Shown: positions 8,079 through 15,266 of the stretch, one piece after another
How the letters are laid out: each line of letters starts with the position of its first letter
How positions within the stretch are numbered: position 1 is the stretch's first letter
From: a bacterium
GTDB taxonomy: Bacteria; Eremiobacterota; Eremiobacteria; Baltobacterales; Baltobacteraceae
NCBI GenBank assembly: GCA_021784715.1
Contig: JAJYHP010000177.1
Location: 1-17,591, forward strand
Length of the DNA stretch: 17,591 nt
Reading direction: 5' to 3'
Made by a program: the position numbers and the translations under genes
The notes under the pieces: model-generated
The model's input: only the letters and a program-made list of their open reading frames with translations
What the model was told of the DNA's origin: nothing
Databases searched by the model: none

Positions 8079-9173
8079 TCAGATGATCGAGATCGTTTCC
8101 TTGGGTTTGGGATGCGCGGCGAGCGCATCGAGCAGCCGCGCTGCGAGTTCGTCGCAGATCGGATCGTCGATCTCTTCGACGCGCCCTTCGTCGGCGAGCA
8201 TCGCTTTGCGCGGATCGATCGGCAGCGTTGCGAGAACCGGCGCCGCCGCCAGCTCCGCGACCCGGCTTGCATAGGATGGACCGAACACATCGTAGCGTGC
8301 GCCGGTATCGGGAGCGACGAAGTAGGACATGTTCTCGACGACGCCGAGAATCGGTTTTTTGAGTTGATGGATCAGATTGGCTGCTTTGCGGACGATCATC
8401 GTCGCGAGCGCCTGCGGCATCGTGACGAGCACCACGCCGTCGATCGGCAGCGATTGCAGCACCGTCAACGGCGCATCGGAGGTGCCCGGGGGCAGGTCGA
8501 TCAGTAAGACGTCGAGATCGCTCCAGAGTACCTGTTCGTAGAACTGCCGGATAACGCCGCTGACGATCGGTCCGCGCCAGATCATCGCCGTATCTTCTTT
8601 GTCGGTCAACAGATTCGAACTGACGATCTCGATAGCGCTGCGCGTGAGTGCCGGAACCATGAGCGGTTGCGGATTTCCTTGCGGCGTTTTCGGCGCGTTG
8701 GGATCGGCTTCGATCGCTAACGGCTCGCGCAGCCCGAAGAGTTTGGGGATCGACGGACCGGTGATATCGCCGTCAAGGATGCCGACGCGCAGATTGCGGC
8801 GTCGTAAACCGAGCGCGATCAACGCCGTTACGAGCGATTTGCCGACGCCGCCTTTCCCCGACATGATCGGGACGACGTGCGCGATTTTCGCGCGACCGCT
8901 AAAGCTCCCCGGCGCGCGCCGATGCGGGGTGCGGTCCTCGTTGGCGACGAGCGGGACGAAGCCCGAGAGGCGGGCTTGGCTAAGAGCGGCGAGGATCGGT
9001 TCGACACGAAGGCCGTGCGCGGCGGCGCCTTGCGCGATCGTTTCGTATTTGCTGACGCCGCAGCCCGAACATCCGAGCCCGAAGGTCGTGAGCACTTCGG
9101 CGGCGATGGGAAGGGCGGCGACGAGCTCGCGGATATTGCTCTGCGGGGTAATCTCGATGGTGCTATGCGGCAT
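8079..9173 (-). CDS. DUF1858-Mrp/NBP35 family P-loop ATPase (iron-sulfur carrier type)
   Basis: From ATG 9173 the product has 364 residues. Residues 4-66 resemble DUF1858, with FGLGCSGCGVSKYETI giving a CxxC pair (Cys35, Cys38). The rest is an Mrp/ApbC ATPase: deviant Walker A GKGGVGKS at 106-113, LDGDITGPSIP, IDLPPGTSDAPLT and ENMSYF. Mrp proteins move Fe-S clusters to target enzymes in the cytoplasm. The CxxC that usually follows NMSYF is absent here (VAPDTG at 286-291), as in some known Mrp groups, so any cluster ligands may come from the N-terminal CSGC. The frame is open further upstream to 9302, but the conserved domain begins right after this ATG. It is divergent from hemL and leads into the M48 gene. 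Confidence 0.9.
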   Translation of the reverse strand: MPHSTIEITPQSNIRELVAALPIAAEVLTTFGLGCSGCGVSKYETIAQGAAAHGLRVEPILAALSQARLSGFVPLVANEDRTPHRRAPGSFSGRAKIAHVVPIMSGKGGVGKSLVTALIALGLRRRNLRVGILDGDITGPSIPKLFGLREPLAIEADPNAPKTPQGNPQPLMVPALTRSAIEIVSSNLLTDKEDTAMIWRGPIVSGVIRQFYEQVLWSDLDVLLIDLPPGTSDAPLTVLQSLPIDGVVLVTMPQALATMIVRKAANLIHQLKKPILGVVENMSYFVAPDTGARYDVFGPSYASRVAELAAAPVLATLPIDPRKAMLADEGRVEEIDDPICDELAARLLDALAAHPKPKETISII

Positions 9174-9283
9174 ACGTTCACTAGTAAAGCGCGAACCGAC
9201 GCAATCCTCTCCTACGTTCCGTGCATCGAGCGTCGGAGGGGCGCGCAGGGTGCGGGCAGGCCGGGCCTGAAGCCACGCCCCTC

Positions 9284-10570
9284 GTGCAGACGAGAGATAC
9301 AAGCGAGCGCGCGCGCGCGGTCCTCGCGGGCGGTTGCGATTCGCCCGTGAGAAGCGGACATTCCATCGGCGCCCCGATGTTCGTACAAGGAAGTGCGCGA
9401 GGCGCCTATGCGTACGACGAGCAGGGGCGCCGGTATATCGATTACATCATGGGGTACGGGCCGCTGCTCTTCGGGCACACCCACCCCGCACTCGTGACCG
9501 ATCTCGATGCGCTCGCCGCGACCGGGTGGATTTGGGGAACGACCCACCCCGAAGAGATCCGCCTCGCCGAGCGCATTCGCAGCTATCTGCCCGCCATGGA
9601 GCGCATGCGGTTCACCTCGACGGGGACCGAAGCGGTGATGGGCGCGGTTCGCGTTGCGCGCGCATCGACGCGACGCTCGGTCATCGTCAAATTCGCCGGC
9701 AACTATCACGGCCACTCCGATCTCGCGCTCTTCGACGCCGGTGCATCGGCGCATACCGACGATGCATCGCGCAGCGGCATTCCGCAGGGCGTAACCCAAG
9801 ACGTCATCGTTGCGCGCTATAACGATCTCGACGATCTCGATGCGAAGCTGCGCGGGCGCGAAAAAGATATTGCCGCGATCCTCGTCGAGCCGATCGTCGG
9901 GAATATGGGGTACGTCACGCCGGTGCCGGGCTTTCTCGCCGGACTGCGCGAGCGCGCCGACCGCTACGGTGCGTTGCTGATCTTCGACGAGGTGATCACC
10001 TGGTTGCGTTTAGGGTTGCACGGCGCAAGCGCGCTCGTCGGCATAACGCCCGACATGGTGACCGTCGGAAAGATTCTCGGCGGCGGCGCGCCGATCGCGG
10101 CGTTCGGCGGGCGCGCCGAGGTGATGGCCGAACTCGCTCCCGCCGGGCGCGTTTTCACCGGCGGAACGCATGCCGGGAACCCCGTCTCGGTCGGAATGGC
10201 GCATCGCGTGCTCGATCTTCTGGAATCGAACCCGCAGTACTATTCGAACATGGAGCGCCTCGCCGAGACGCTGGCATCGGGTATTCGGTCGTTATTTTCG
10301 CAACGTGGTTTGCCGTATGCGGTGGTCCAACACGCATCGATCGTCGATTTTAAGTTTCGCGCCGGGGAGCCGAATCGGAACTACGACGATGCGCGTCGCG
10401 CCGATAAAGCGCTCTATCGCCGGTATTACGACGCCATGCTCGCGCGAGGTATCCTGTTGCCGCCATCGCAGAACGAAGTGATGTTTCTTTCGGTCGCTCA
10501 CGCCGAGGGCGATGTTGACGCGACTCTCGTGGCGATCGGCGAATCGCTCGACGAGATCTTCACGGGCTGA
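9284..10570 (+). CDS. hemL: Glutamate-1-semialdehyde 2,1-aminomutase (HemL) or a close class-III paralogue
   Basis: HemL moves an amino group within glutamate-1-semialdehyde to give 5-aminolevulinate, the tetrapyrrole precursor. The 428-residue product matches the family from end to end: GGCDSPVR near the start, STGTEA (112-117), NYHGHSD, LIFDEV (PLP aspartate 235) and GKILGGGAPIAAFGG with PLP lysine 263. Two motifs deviate: the usual DEVMTGFR is DEVITWLR, and the usual AGTLSGNP is GGTHAGNP, so a paralogous aminotransferase with another substrate is possible. GTG 9284 aligns with the usual N-terminus; GTG 9221 is an in-frame alternative, and neither has a clear ribosome site. The gene stands alone, divergent from the Mrp ATPase. 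Confidence 0.8.
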   Translation: MQTRDTSERARAVLAGGCDSPVRSGHSIGAPMFVQGSARGAYAYDEQGRRYIDYIMGYGPLLFGHTHPALVTDLDALAATGWIWGTTHPEEIRLAERIRSYLPAMERMRFTSTGTEAVMGAVRVARASTRRSVIVKFAGNYHGHSDLALFDAGASAHTDDASRSGIPQGVTQDVIVARYNDLDDLDAKLRGREKDIAAILVEPIVGNMGYVTPVPGFLAGLRERADRYGALLIFDEVITWLRLGLHGASALVGITPDMVTVGKILGGGAPIAAFGGRAEVMAELAPAGRVFTGGTHAGNPVSVGMAHRVLDLLESNPQYYSNMERLAETLASGIRSLFSQRGLPYAVVQHASIVDFKFRAGEPNRNYDDARRADKALYRRYYDAMLARGILLPPSQNEVMFLSVAHAEGDVDATLVAIGESLDEIFTG

Positions 10571-10598
10571 GTTTTCCGGCGTAGGTCGCTGCGCCGCC

Positions 10599-10635
10599 GT
10601 CACGCCGAGTAGCGAAACCTTGTCACGCCGAGTAG
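10599..10635. repeat. Two direct copies of a 14-base motif after hemL
   Basis: GTCACGCCGAGTAG occurs at 10599-10612 and 10622-10635, a spacing of 23 bases. The core GTCACGCCGAG returns at 16470-16480, and a variant GTCATCCCGAG is at 16443-16453. This looks like a dispersed intergenic repeat family that also happens to flank the accessory segment. Confidence 0.7.
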
Positions 10636-10719
10636 ATGGGATGAGAAGGCCGGTCGCCGAAGCGGTTTTCGAAAGAACACCCGCGTTGCGCACTCAGAGG
10701 TGCAAGGAGACCGACCTTC

Positions 10720-10878
10720 ATGAACAAGCATACCAAGGACGTAGCCAAACGCAAGATGCAGGATACGCTCCGCATTGCCGTGAGCACACTTCCCTCCGCC
10801 GCAATGGCGATAGGCGTCGACCTTTGCGATAGATTCAGCAATCTCTGCGTCATGGACGCAGCCGGTGAGATCGCTTAG
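10720..10878 (+). pseudogene. IS110-family transposase, truncated 5' remnant
   Basis: An ORF of 52 codons begins at ATG 10720 with a strong AAGGAG ribosome site ten bases upstream (10704-10709) and stops at TAG 10876. Residues 29-51 (MAIGVDLCDRFSNLCVMDAAGE) match the opening of IS110-family DEDD transposases, where the pattern is IGxDLxDxxSxxCVLDxxGE and the first catalytic aspartate sits in VDL. A full transposase has 300-400 residues, so this is only the beginning. Another frame just after the stop reads PKIATRVAIVVAGS, weakly like the next conserved block (RVAIEVGTHS), which suggests an internal deletion or frameshift. It marks the left part of the accessory segment. Confidence 0.65.
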
Positions 10879-11000
10879 CTGGCCGAAAATCGCGACGAGG
10901 GTCGCGATTGTGGTCGCAGGGTCCTTCATGAGAATTAATCGGAAGTCTCGGATTTGGCGACATGCCGAAGCCCTTTGGGATCTGCGGCGAGCGAGTTCGA
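10879..11000. other. Decayed sequence between IS110 remnant and HTH gene
   Basis: About 120 bases without a credible gene. The first part may still hold degraded IS110 transposase sequence in a shifted frame. No terminator with a T-run is visible before the end of the convergent HTH gene. Confidence 0.4.
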
Positions 11001-12152
11001 TTAGTCAAGCCAATCCGGCATAGCGATCCGCGTGCCCCAGAACAGCTGCTCTTCAATGGTTCTGCGCGCTTCCTCGTCGCCAGCATGTGCCGCTTCTACC
11101 AGAGCGCTATAGTGCTCCCAGGGCTTGGCTTCGTCATCTTTTTCTCGCAGCATGCGCGTGAGGTCGTGGCCACTCGGCTGCCAAGCTTGCAGTCTCGTGG
11201 CGATATGATTTACGAGCTGCTCGTTTGTCGTGATTTTCCGATACGCGAGGTCTTTAACGTAGAGATTGCGCGCGCGGACGTAGCTTTGCGTGTACGGCGA
11301 AACGCCGTACTCAAGGTCGGGAAGATCTTCATGCCATGATTGAAAATGATACGTGCGCCCAGACAGCAGTTCCGCCGGGTGAACCCTGCCGTATTCGACG
11401 TCGCGATACTTGTCTGGTGGCAAAATGATACCCGACGAGCGTATGAAGCCTTGATGAATCGAGTTGGATCCGCTGGCGCGACCGAAGAAATACCGCGTTG
11501 CGTTCTTAAGAAAGACGATTGCGCCCGTGAGCGTCGCGAACTCGACGACCGATGCATGCCCTGTGTTACCGACATCGTCATGGACTGGAATGTCGCTGGC
11601 TAGAAGCGTGTATTCGTGCGAATTGTTGACGCCGAAGACCATGCATTCGCCGCGCGGCTCATCACCCAAGACGAAGACGAGTAGCTCGTAAAAGCATCCC
11701 TTCTGATACAGCTCGCGGAACATATCGCCCACGTCGCGGTGCTTCGCGCGCTTGTAGAATGGTGAGCCTTCGCCGGTCTCAAGCCACTTGCGATCGACGC
11801 CGTAGAGCGCACACAGCCGGTCGCCATCATCGAACGAGATCGGCCGTTCAAGGCGCATATAGGCGTCGACAGTCGAGGGGTCTGTATGGCCGAGCGCTCG
11901 AGCGATAAACGGAACTGAAAACTCCGTTTGCACATGGTACTCGCTGCGAAGTCGGGATAGCGTTTCAACCACCCACGCGAATCGTTGAGTGAGCCCTAGC
12001 GAGGCGTTGCGGCCCTTTGGCGTCGGCCCCCACGTACGGTTGGCGAACCATCGGAGGTAAGCTTCACGAGCCTTGAAGCCAGCTTCTGCGGAAGCGAGGT
12101 CGATGCCGGCAATGGTATCGTCAGCGACGTCGCGAGCCGTCAAAGTGGCCAT
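11001..12152 (-). CDS. XRE-like helix-turn-helix regulator with an unrecognised C-terminal domain
   Basis: From ATG 12152 the protein has 383 residues. Residues ~78-132 form a Cro/C1-like helix-turn-helix region: a helix-turn with FIARALGHTDPSTVDAYMR, then DRLCALYGVDRKWLETGEG, the ending typical of phage-type repressors. The following ~240 residues contain no motif I recognise; they are soluble, with mixed strands and helices and no membrane segment. ATG 12152 is preferred over the upstream ATG at 12230 because a near-consensus promoter (12159-12187) sits where its transcript would begin at this codon. Base composition is less GC-rich than in the housekeeping genes. It is divergent from the four-gene membrane cassette and may control it. 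The specific role is unknown. Confidence 0.7.
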   Translation of the reverse strand: MATLTARDVADDTIAGIDLASAEAGFKAREAYLRWFANRTWGPTPKGRNASLGLTQRFAWVVETLSRLRSEYHVQTEFSVPFIARALGHTDPSTVDAYMRLERPISFDDGDRLCALYGVDRKWLETGEGSPFYKRAKHRDVGDMFRELYQKGCFYELLVFVLGDEPRGECMVFGVNNSHEYTLLASDIPVHDDVGNTGHASVVEFATLTGAIVFLKNATRYFFGRASGSNSIHQGFIRSSGIILPPDKYRDVEYGRVHPAELLSGRTYHFQSWHEDLPDLEYGVSPYTQSYVRARNLYVKDLAYRKITTNEQLVNHIATRLQAWQPSGHDLTRMLREKDDEAKPWEHYSALVEAAHAGDEEARRTIEEQLFWGTRIAMPDWLD

Positions 12153-12187
12153 GAACGGATTATCGCACGTATACGCGAACATGTCAA
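12153..12187 (-). promoter_or_regulatory. Near-consensus sigma-70 promoter of the HTH gene, leaderless placement
   Basis: On the minus strand TTGACA (12187-12182), a 17-base spacer and GATAAT (12164-12159) are followed by CCGTTC and then the ATG at 12152. The expected first base of the RNA is therefore the start codon. The perfect palindrome CGTATACG (12168-12175) lies in the spacer and could be an operator. Confidence 0.75.
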
Positions 12188-12208
12188 TAAATTGTACACA
12201 TAAAATGT
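12181..12208. promoter_or_regulatory. AT-rich inverted repeats upstream of the HTH promoter, candidate operator
   Basis: ACAT-AAA-ATGT (12198-12208) is a perfect inverted repeat with a three-base centre, and ATGT (12181-12184) repeats the arm in the orientation that pairs with ACAT (12198-12201). The stretch is strikingly AT-rich for this window and touches the -35 of the HTH gene. Autoregulation or control of the divergent cassette is an inference. Confidence 0.4.
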
Positions 12209-12727
12209 AAACGCGATGGATGACTGACATCGCCCATGGGAAGGTGCCGGCGTCCGGTTTTGCTTACGATGCTCAGCCGTGCCTGATTACTTATTCGTTA
12301 CTTATGGGGTGTGAACGCGACAAAACTCCGGCGAATCGTCCGAAGCCCGACCGAAGCCGGATCAGGACGAAAATGACGCACCCTGGGAGCACCGAAGACC
12401 GTCACGGATCACATGTTCAACGGGTACGATTCCTGTTAGCGTTACCACGTAGATCCCGTATCCACGGGCTTTTTCTTTGCGAAAAGCGCAACGGTTGCCA
12501 TTCGGTTGCCGTGCGTCAGCCAAGTTGATTTCATGCAGAGAGCATGAGCCCCATAGGCCCGGCACGAAGATGACGAGGATCGGCTAGAGCGCGATCACAG
12601 GTGGAGCACGACCGCAGGCACCCGGCCTTGTTTTAGGCAGCGAAGTTCGAAAATGGAGACGAGGCTCTCGGCGAAGATCGCGCTTCTAGCGAAAATAGAC
12701 TTTCGCGAATTAGAATGTGAGGGCATC
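12209..12727. other. Long gap between the HTH gene and the membrane cassette
   Basis: About 520 bases without a convincing gene. It holds two direct TTACTTAT copies 11 bases apart (12287-12294, 12298-12305), a tRNA-like T-arm and CCA end (12420-12447) without a 5' half, and a terminator-like hairpin (12455-12478). TAGAAT at 12711-12716 could be a -10 for the cassette, but no good -35 pairs with it. Confidence 0.5.
12455..12478 (+). terminator. Possible Rho-independent terminator
   Basis: CCCGT-ATCC-ACGGG forms a five-base-pair stem, followed by CTTTTTCTTT. The stem is short but the T-run is good. No plus-strand gene clearly ends here, so it may belong to a decayed gene or tRNA. The 14 bases at 12465-12478 recur inverted at 16635-16648. 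Confidence 0.4.
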
Positions 12728-13180
12728 GTGAACGACAATGACGGCGGAGACATTCAAAAGGCGGCGGGACAAGCGATCCGATTTGACCCGGTCAAGCCCG
12801 GGTCAGGCGTGATCGACCTAGTGGGCTCATTGAGTCAGGAGCAGCAGGGCCAACTCGTCGCGGAGTATATGCGTGGAAACCTCGACATATACCAAAAGGC
12901 TCAGCAGATGCACATCGATGTTGACGCATTCAAGAACATGCTCGACGTGATGTCCACCAAAACGCGCGAACTTGCCGAGCAAGAAGGAACGTCCGTCACG
13001 ATGCAGCACACGCAAGAGACTAGCGTCGGTCGTACCGAGGTTATCATGGGCAACACGGCACAGGCAGCATCTGGCCGCCTCACGCGCACAATGGCCGGAG
13101 ATCGCAACGTGAACTGGCTCTATCTTATCGTCGGCGCGGTCGTGCTCCTGATCCTCGTTTCGATGTTCGTCCGACACTAA
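12728..13180 (+). CDS. Unrecognised small tail-anchored membrane protein (first gene of cassette)
   Basis: From GTG 12728 the protein has 150 residues. Most is soluble and helical, with polar Gln/Glu-rich sequence (LSQEQQGQLVAEYMRGNLDI, KTRELAEQEG), then a Thr/Gln-rich linker. It ends in a single hydrophobic helix at about 129-147 (NWLYLIVGAVVLLILVSMFV) with RH at the very end. That is the layout of a C-tail-anchored protein whose body faces the cytoplasm. GAGGG four to five bases before GTG supports this start. ATG 12653 would add 25 residues but has no ribosome site. The stop is two bases before the next ATG. I know no family for it. Confidence 0.65.
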   Translation: MNDNDGGDIQKAAGQAIRFDPVKPGSGVIDLVGSLSQEQQGQLVAEYMRGNLDIYQKAQQMHIDVDAFKNMLDVMSTKTRELAEQEGTSVTMQHTQETSVGRTEVIMGNTAQAASGRLTRTMAGDRNVNWLYLIVGAVVLLILVSMFVRH

Positions 13181-13182
13181 CC

Positions 13183-13482
13183 ATGTTTAAAGTCCGTATC
13201 CGCGTCGACGAAGACACGGACATCGCAGCTGAAGTCGAAAAGTTGGCGAATCACGCTCGCAAGCATGGGCTCGACGAGGTCGGTTTGTTCGCGCTCGTTC
13301 GGAATGCCGAGAGCGTCCTGACGGAACTCAAACGTCAGCAAGCTGAAACGGCAGCGTACGGCATCCAGCTCGCCCTGAGCAAAAGCTTGAAGACCCAGGA
13401 CTGCGAGATTTTTTTCGATTTCAGTCCGACGCGCAAGCGCTTCTCAGGCGGAGGTCTTCTTTCCAGAATCTTCGGTAAATAA
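13183..13482 (+). CDS. Unrecognised 99-residue soluble protein (second gene of cassette)
   Basis: The protein opens with a short strand (MFKVRIRVDEDTD), continues with helices rich in Ala, Glu and Arg (residues ~16-70) and ends with a strand-like CEIFFDFSPT and a basic glycine-rich tail (GGGLLSRIFGK). There is no signal peptide or membrane helix. It starts two bases after the stop of the previous gene without a Shine-Dalgarno sequence, so translation probably depends on coupling. It is two bases from the next gene. The strict spacing suggests its product works in fixed proportion with its neighbours. I do not recognise the family. Confidence 0.6.
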   Translation: MFKVRIRVDEDTDIAAEVEKLANHARKHGLDEVGLFALVRNAESVLTELKRQQAETAAYGIQLALSKSLKTQDCEIFFDFSPTRKRFSGGGLLSRIFGK

Positions 13483-13484
13483 TC

Positions 13485-15266
13485 GTGAGCTACTATTACC
13501 GAACACCGAGAAAACGCCGTTACTGGAGCCACCCGCGCTACCGCCGGTCTTCCGACCAATTCGGTTCAGACTTTCACTACGTGTTCGGGCACAACACTGG
13601 CGAAGCGGCGACGATCGTTAGGGAAGTATTTTTCAATCTTTCGGGACATGAGCTCGAGCACGTCCTTGACGAATACGGAAAGAAATACGGCAAGGGTAAA
13701 AAAGCATACGCTAAAGCGACTATCTCCAAATGGAAGACCGGCGGCGTCAACATGAGCGACGCGCTGGTCGGGAGGCTGGTGGACTTTCTTCCGCCGCTGA
13801 TGACCCCGGAACAAAAAAATCGCGTCGTCGAAGCAATCTGGAAGGCGCACGCGAGGCGTTCTATAAAGTACGCGTACATCGGACCCGACGCGGACGTCGA
13901 GGCCTTCGCTGAAGCGTTGCGTTCGTACTTCAACGGTACCGCAGTGACGCACGCAATTCCCCGCGATATTCAGCAATGTTTCTCGTGGCTCGCCGACAAC
14001 GACGCCGTTGCAAAGCAACAGCTTCTCAACCACTTCATGGAGAAACAGCTCGACGCGGCACTCGCGGCGGGCCGCTTCAATGCAAAGCTCATCGTCGATC
14101 GCGTCAGAACCGACATCGACGGCCAGATATCCAAGTTTGAGCACATCGTTATCGTTGGGGGCCACCAAGTCGTCATCAAGGCCGATAAACTTCGGTCCGG
14201 CTATCTCTTCACCGATTCTCCGAACGATTTCTACAAGCTACCGTTCAAGATCAGCCCACGATTCTGGCTATCCGTTAGCACGGCGACAATCGTCGGCTTC
14301 ATCATCTTCACATCCTTTAACGCGCACAGATCGCAAGAATCCGCAATGGCACGGGCGCAAAGCCGCATGCAAGTCCAATCGGTATTCCAGGCGCGGCAAT
14401 ACGTTCTGCCGAAAACGGTCTTCACAGCGACCCCAGCACGGAGCATGGCAAAGCCAGCATTTAATCCGGTGAAAGCATCCGTAAGAGAAATCGCCTCGAC
14501 GATTACAGCTACGACCGTACCCCACATCATCAGGACGAAGTCGAGGGGAGCCCTGGTCGTGGCAAACGGCTGCGCGACGTTTACTGTCGCCTCCGTCAAC
14601 GACGACGGTAGCAGCGTCGCCCTCTCGAACGGCGAGCGGTATTCCATCGTGGGCAGTTTGATGCGCACAGAAGCCTCTGGATGGAGCACTGGCGACGAAA
14701 TCGTCGCCTGCACGTCGAGCCAGGAAACGACGTTGAAACGCAACTTCGAGACCGCCCGGGCGGCGCCAACCGGACAGGTTTCGCTCAAAAGCTACGGCTG
14801 TCGAACGCGCTATATCGGATACACGGATGAAGATGGCTCAAAGCTCGCCACGACCGACGGGACGACGATGGCGCTACTCGGCAACGATCTCGCGCGGACG
14901 GAGGCAGCCGGATGGAGTACCGGAGATAAAGTGGACGTATGCGCGGCCAAGGAGGGCGACATCGTATACGTTGGCATCAAACGCAACTTTCAGGAGGTAG
15001 AAGCGACCATCGCGCACTTCGGGTCGGGCCAGTCCACACCAGCGACGTGCTCGCGGACGAGGATCACGAACACTATCGACGCGAGCGGAGTCATGAGCGT
15101 AGTACGCGGAAGCTATCGCGTCGACAACGACTTCATGAGAGGCGAAGCGGAGCAAATGGCGGTCGGTGACCACGTCACCATCTGCGTGTACTCGTCCAAT
15201 GGTTCAACGTATGCATCCATCGCGACGTCCGACTTCCAAAAGGTCCAAGCGTACGGAGTCCGATGA
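13485..15266 (+). CDS. 593-residue membrane protein with triplicated cysteine-paired C-terminal repeats (third gene of cassette)
   Basis: Residues 1-30 are strongly basic and aromatic (RTPRKRRYW). Residues ~40-125 are helical and include a possible helix-turn-helix-like stretch (YAKATISKWKTGGVNMSDAL). One membrane helix lies at about 260-279 (FWLSVSTATIVGFIIFTSFN). After a Pro/Ala/Thr-rich linker (~285-355) come three related modules at ~361-424, 437-504 and 520-585. Each opens and closes with a cysteine 45-47 residues apart (C363/C409, C439/C486, C522/C567) and has a turn of the type GWSTGD or AVGDH before the second one. Paired cysteines suggest disulfide-bonded domains outside the cytoplasm. 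The GTG start is two bases after the previous stop, and the TGA overlaps the next ATG. Family unknown to me. Confidence 0.7.
   Translation: MSYYYRTPRKRRYWSHPRYRRSSDQFGSDFHYVFGHNTGEAATIVREVFFNLSGHELEHVLDEYGKKYGKGKKAYAKATISKWKTGGVNMSDALVGRLVDFLPPLMTPEQKNRVVEAIWKAHARRSIKYAYIGPDADVEAFAEALRSYFNGTAVTHAIPRDIQQCFSWLADNDAVAKQQLLNHFMEKQLDAALAAGRFNAKLIVDRVRTDIDGQISKFEHIVIVGGHQVVIKADKLRSGYLFTDSPNDFYKLPFKISPRFWLSVSTATIVGFIIFTSFNAHRSQESAMARAQSRMQVQSVFQARQYVLPKTVFTATPARSMAKPAFNPVKASVREIASTITATTVPHIIRTKSRGALVVANGCATFTVASVNDDGSSVALSNGERYSIVGSLMRTEASGWSTGDEIVACTSSQETTLKRNFETARAAPTGQVSLKSYGCRTRYIGYTDEDGSKLATTDGTTMALLGNDLARTEAAGWSTGDKVDVCAAKEGDIVYVGIKRNFQEVEATIAHFGSGQSTPATCSRTRITNTIDASGVMSVVRGSYRVDNDFMRGEAEQMAVGDHVTICVYSSNGSTYASIATSDFQKVQAYGVR

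Noticed and set aside
10571..10600. Terminator after hemL
   Set aside because: A CGGCG/CGCCG pairing exists but no T-run follows it, so a Rho-independent terminator is not supported.
12420..12447. Complete tRNA gene
   Set aside because: No 5' acceptor strand complementary to TAGCGTT lies within normal tRNA distance, and no anticodon arm is visible.
12362..12565. A 67-codon minus-strand frame in the long gap
   Set aside because: It has no ribosome site, no recognisable motif and contains the terminator-like hairpin; chance open frame is more likely.
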